DNA of 37,878 bases from Branchiostoma floridae (Eukaryota > Chordata > Leptocardii > Amphioxiformes > Branchiostomatidae): positions 5,103,135-5,141,012 of the forward strand of contig NC_049979.1 in the NCBI RefSeq assembly GCF_000003815.2, read 5' to 3'. Made by a program: the position numbers and the translations under genes. The notes beneath the pieces were generated by a model. It had not been told where the DNA came from. It was given only the letters and a program-made list of their open reading frames with translations, and ran no database searches. Position 1 is the first letter of the stretch. Each line of letters opens with the position of its first letter. Shown here in pieces: positions 25,001 through 31,000 of this stretch.

Positions 25001-28000
25001 GCTACCGCGAAAAACAACAACAATGTCCATCATCGCGCAGCTGCGTGCAGAGGATGTGCCAAACTACATAGAAATGCGGCAAAGGGAACATACAGAAACA
25101 GATGCGAACACTCATCACATTGTACAAATACAAAACTCTGTCACCGGAGGTTATCCTCCAGTCACAGAACAACAAAACATCCATCAAGCGGACAGTCCTG
25201 GCTGACCTGATGACGTTGCCCAGAGTGGACAGGCTCTGGTTGATGGCTGACCCCTCCTTCAGTCTGTCCCCCGTGGCCCCGGTGGAGCTGGCCCGCTCGC
25301 TGCCTGCCAAGTCTACCAGGTTGATCTCACTGCTTTTGGTGGTGCTCTCCCCACTCGCATTGATGAACACCTGGATATAAAACAGTTTGATGATTGAATC
25401 CAACCTCAATAATAATAATAATGATAAGTTTATTTGTTTGCAAGTACATGGTACAAACAAGATAGGGAATATGAATATAACAATGAACTGTGATAAATAT
25501 TATAATACAAAGGGACTACTGGAATATTAGTGTTGACTATATTTAGATAGGTTGGGTTTGACTTCTTTTTATTAAACAAGTACAGTAACTTTTACTTTAT
25601 TATCTTTCTAACACTTAGAGAGTTAGATGTCAGGAATATGGTGTATACAAGTCTACTTTGATATCTTTACATTATTTATTATGTAAACCTACAAAAATAT
25701 TTGAGTGCAACAGTGCACATACAGAAAAAAAGTGTGTGCACAGCTCCAGTATTTTGAGCCCTGCAACACACACCAACTGTTTGTACATCTTGTCTGGGAC
25801 AAAAAATTTTACAAGCTACATGTGGACAATTCAAACCTTTGCTAATACCTGTCAAGTGGGTAACAGGAAATCTTTCTCATCTTTCTCGTCTTGCATAATG
25901 ACATGGAGGAAACTTAAAGCTCTTTACATCACTCTAAGCTTTTATCCCTGTTGGCTTAGGGAGCCCTTAATTTTTAAACAAAATTCTGACTTTAAGTAGT
26001 GCCAACAAGCAGTTACTAAAGCAACTGGGTATGATTTTGGAAATGGTCAGACGTTTCAAACATTAACATCCATTGTTTTTTGTCAGGGACACTGAATGTC
26101 TAACCTTCATCGCTGTGACTTTTAAGTTGATTTATAGAGATGAAGATATTTTAGTGATGTAACGCAAACTTGCTGAGTTCATTTTGCTTTTAAGAAACTG
26201 TCTCCCAAATCCCAATACAAGATGATAAGTGTTCCATGAGTTGTGGTCCCACCTAATCTCCAAACAGATCCTATAATGGCATAAGATAGTACCAAACTGG
26301 CCAAGGAGTGTAGTCAGCCAAAAGGTGTCCATTTGCCATGTAGCAAAACTCCTAAGACAGTCACTCCTCTGCCAGCTTTTGATACTATCTTATGCTACCG
26401 TAGGATCTACTTGGAGATTAGTCCCACCTGTTTGAACCTGATGGTGATGACCATGTGCGAGCGGCTGCTGGTGGCGTTCATGTTGGTGGATGCTGTCGTT
26501 CTGTTCTTGGTGCCCTGATCCATCAATCTCTCAATCTCCTTGTAGTTTTGTACCGGAGTTTGCTGCAACAACAGAATGGTGCCATCATGAGAAATAGTCA
26601 CAATTAGGGATGGATACCGGTACAGAAAATTCAGGTCCAGGTCCAATTCAGGTCCAGAGAATCAGGTTCAGGTTTGGACCTGGACCTGATTCATTATGTA
26701 AGAACTTGTGGATGTATGACACTCAAAACAATGGTCCATTTTACAACAAAGAAATCTGTTTTGTGGAGTATTCTACACCCACTGGCATTTTAAAATCCTA
26801 CAAGGCTAACTTTCTCTGTATACAACTGACTGTAAAACTTGGTAGAAATGACTATAGACCTACAGTACTCTACTTTCCTCTTGTTATTTTCCTGTTATTA
26901 TGCTTCATATCCAGGAGCTAGAGGCACCAATGTCATTGCCAGGTTGGATTATGACTGACCATGTTCTTAAAACAGGACTTACCTTCAGATTTTCTACATA
27001 GAAACCTTGCTTGGGACTTTGCCGTACAGTCAGATTCTTTGAATCCTTTGATAATAGGTCTCTAACCTATGGAAAAAAAATACAACAAGCTTTGTCAGCT
27101 GTATATATTTTGATACATGAAATGATACCTTCCTCTATCCTTGAAACAATAGCCAGAAATTTTTGCAAAAGCCTTGAAATCCTCATACTAGTATAGCAAT
27201 TAGAGCATTCTTAGGACTCCATTTCCATTCAAATACAAAAAAAAGTGAAACAGTAATTTCATTTTTACAGAAAAAATTACTCAACAATCCATCATCCAGT
27301 ATAAGTTCTGGAAAGGGCAAATATAGATTACAACAAGAAAATGTTTTATCTTACCTTCTCGTTATATATTTCCAGCATGCTAAAGCTTACCTGTAGAAAT
27401 CAGAATGGTACAGGAAGAATTACATGTAATTCTCACAAATATGATGAACACTTAACAGATGGGCTTAAACTTAAAAGCAGCAAGTCCAAAGTAAAATTCA
27501 TTTGTGGTTCATGCATTCGAACGGCATTTAAAAGATGAACTGAAGTGATGAAAGGAAAAAAATATTTTGTTCTATTATCATGTGTAAAATGACATTGGTC
27601 TCAGAAACATTATGTGGTATACAATAAAGTACAAGTTGAAACAAGTTTTATAACTATGATGTACATAATAAACCAAATTCATGTTCCCTACCATTAATAC
27701 AGCTACCATTTATACATCTATTGTTAATTTCTAATAAAGTAGATCAGCTGCAGTAAAGCAATAATAGCCACAGCTCTTCCCAAGGGAAACCAACAGGTCT
27801 GATATGAAACAAGTTTGTTTGTTTGTTTGTTTGTTTTATTTGGATCTCCATTAGTGATACATGTAGTATATACAAGTGTAACACATCTTATATTAAACTG
27901 TGTCAACTTGCGAATGGGAGAATAACATAGTCACTAGGGCTGGGTTATTTTCTTCCACCTGCAAGCGCCAAAACATGTGAATGGCTGATAAAATAATCTG

Positions 28001-31000
28001 TTAATTTTCTAATCGGTCCAACATCCGGTCCACCTAATTTTTTTTCTACTGGTACGCTGTACCGATACCCAGCCCTAATAGTCACCATAGTGTAAGGTGT
28101 CACAGACAATTACTTGCCCAGCAAGCCTGCAGAATTTTGCTATGCAATTCATATCCATATCCATATCCATATCATATTGTTGGGTAAAATGGATGCCCTT
28201 GGCCAGCCTCTTCAAACCTGGACTTTATCTGTAGTTGAGAGATAAGCATGTGTGCACCACCAAAATGTGATTGGAATTGAATTGAGTGTTTAATGATCAA
28301 GGTTCACAGATAAAAAATTATGTTGGGATCATTTCTGTAATAACATTGTTCTTAAACTAAGTAGAGCGTTTTTGTCCTAGCTAAGATAATGATAGCCTGA
28401 TTAAATCCCGCTTATAGCAGCCCGTCCAACATCCGACGGCCTCGCGGGGAGGGGCGAGTTACAGCCCCAGAGAGCAGAGTTTGTGATAATTTCACAGTTT
28501 TGCCCATGCACAATCTATGCTACATTCCTTGACATGTAATGAGACTTTCATTACAATACAAATGAGCCAGGCTAGGCAGCATGAGCTCTGTGACTTGGAC
28601 AAAATTGAGGTACTGAGGTAATTGAGGGACTGTGGTACCAGCAGGGACCACAACTTTGGTTTGATTCTAAACCCAACTTGACCCAAACTGACTGTGAGGT
28701 AATATAGTCAGTTAAAGATTAAATGGCCAGCTTTGTAGCCAGATCACCTCAATTTCATAGTTTAAGCTTTCTTAATAAGTAATGTTTTTCATCCCAAAAC
28801 AAACAGAAGTGCTTGACTGTGAAAAGGCATCCATAGTGACAATCAAAAGCTATCAGGTTAGGAACACTTGGTCACCAGGCACCACCCCTGCTATTTCAAA
28901 CATCGGTGCCCTGTGGGCCTTTGTTTGTCTAGTTGCATGCAAGTGGTGGTCCAAAAATGACAGATCCAATTTTCATTACCTAGACAGTTGCCTGGTTTCC
29001 AAACAAATCAAACCTTGTTCGGTAGGGAAGTTTAGACATTCAAGCAGAAGTCATGCATACCAAAAGACTACACCTGTGTGAGTTCATGAACAGGTCACAG
29101 CCAGCTACTTTAATTTGTTACTGTTTGCTGCTGAACCGAAAACCTGAGTATGTTTGATCAATTTGGCTCATTGTTACCCCAGAATAACCAGACACAGAAT
29201 GTCCTCACTATATATATAGTAGGTTGAAGATTGGGCTACACTTTTAAATAATGCTGCCAAATCATCTGATTGTCCTTTCTGAGATGGGTTTCTAAAGGCA
29301 TGTGGGGCTGATAAAGATGAATTATTGAACAGTTAGGATGAACCTATTCATTGTTCGTTGTCCTAACACAATATTTCCACATCCCTTTTCTTTGTCCTAC
29401 ACAACAGCCTTAGTCCCAAAGGTATTTAACTGACAGAAACTGTATCACTCATAACACATGATTTGCACTCACCCTTTGACAACCTTATTGCTCACGAGCA
29501 ATCTGATATCAGTGGATATTGGACATATCTTTAGATCATTTTTCATTAGTCTAGCTGAATCTACTGTATAAGCTTAGTTGTTTTTATTCCTTTTCACCCA
29601 TTAGACCACTTGTGGTGATTTGTGCATTTAGCCTTCGGGCATGAACATGCCATAAAGATTATCATTATTATTATCATAAGATCCATATCCATGTGTGATT
29701 TTAAATGACTGCACAAGCACCTTACTAGTAATATTACCACTTCTCATAGTATGACTACTTGGGCGTTTTCTATCAGACTTTGTTCTCCCACCTCACCTTC
29801 GCCTTTCTCCACAGAAACCACTTGTCCACAGTGGCCAATATTTGACAGGTCCCTTGAGAGGCTTCTATGTACTCTCCAAGCAGGGGTTCGGCTCTGACTG
29901 TTTTTTTAACGTTTTTTTAGTCATTTTTATTGGGCTTTCTATTTGTCATGTTTCTTGAGGTCATGTTTCTTGACTGCCGCGGGCCTCAAGAAACATGAGG
30001 AAATGGAAAGCCCGATAAAAACAACTAAAAAAAACTATACCGACAGACAGAACTAGACGAAAGTATGAAGGCGCTCTTGTAATAAAGGTCTTCTGAATTG
30101 GTCATTTTACAATTTGTGGAATTATTCATGCATTGTAAAAGCAACACACTGTGATAATAAGGTTGATCATGTAGCGTGGCAACTTAAGTGGGTTTAAATG
30201 GCAGTTCACTGTACAAATGTACTTGTGAACTTTCTTATATAGTCCTATCTAGGTGAGGAGTGCTAGATATTTCCTCCTACAAATTCTCTGTTGACAATTT
30301 AGAAGTGCAAAACAATTCATCTGCTGCTATGTACTACAAAATTGCATGGATACATCTGCATAACCGCAATAAAATCTAATGAAAACGACCTCAATGGTCA
30401 ATCAAATGTTGTATAAATTCCATTCCACACAGATAAAGTGTACAGGTCCTGTAAATCACAGGGATTAACGCAATCTTACTTGATATTGCCTCTCTTTGTC
30501 CTCGTTCTTTGAGATTGCCATGAACAGCTCATCACAGGTGATGGGCACAATGCCCCTGTTGACTCCATAGCCGACCATTGAGTAGCTCTTTCCTGCTCCA
30601 GTTTGGCCGTAAGCGAAAAGGGCAGCGTTGTAGCCTGCCCAGGCATTGTTCAGGACTCCTTGACCAAGGTCATTAAACACTCGTCTCTACAAAAGAGCGT
30701 AAGCAAGTCAGTGAGAGCACATGACATTTATGATATATGATCACCAGGTGTTAGATCTTAATAGGTCCTTGCCTTATGGCAGCCCCTCCTCCATTTAACA
30801 CTGCTTGTGTACTTCTTCTGGAGGCATTTGCCTTGGGTAGTTTATTACACAGATTTGTATCATTCAATCACAGTCTGCAGTCACAATGTTCTACAAGTAG
30901 CACCCATATTTTTTAAGTGTCACAACAAAATCATAAATAATAAGTACCATTTGTAATGTTGGAAACAGCACATACGATAACAGAAATTATTTTTACAGGG

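Larger units (their letters stand above)
27391..30479. other. Intron 2-3, about 3.1 kb
   Basis: No skipped motor exon is needed, since exons 2 and 3 join in frame. It contains a (GTTT)n run at 27818-27838, a hAT-like MITE (27935-28077) and a short (ATCCAT)n stretch near 28150. It also holds a complex block at 28400-28700, a LINE-like tail with ATTATT repeats near 29630-29680 and a foldback at 29911-30035. Confidence 0.7.
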
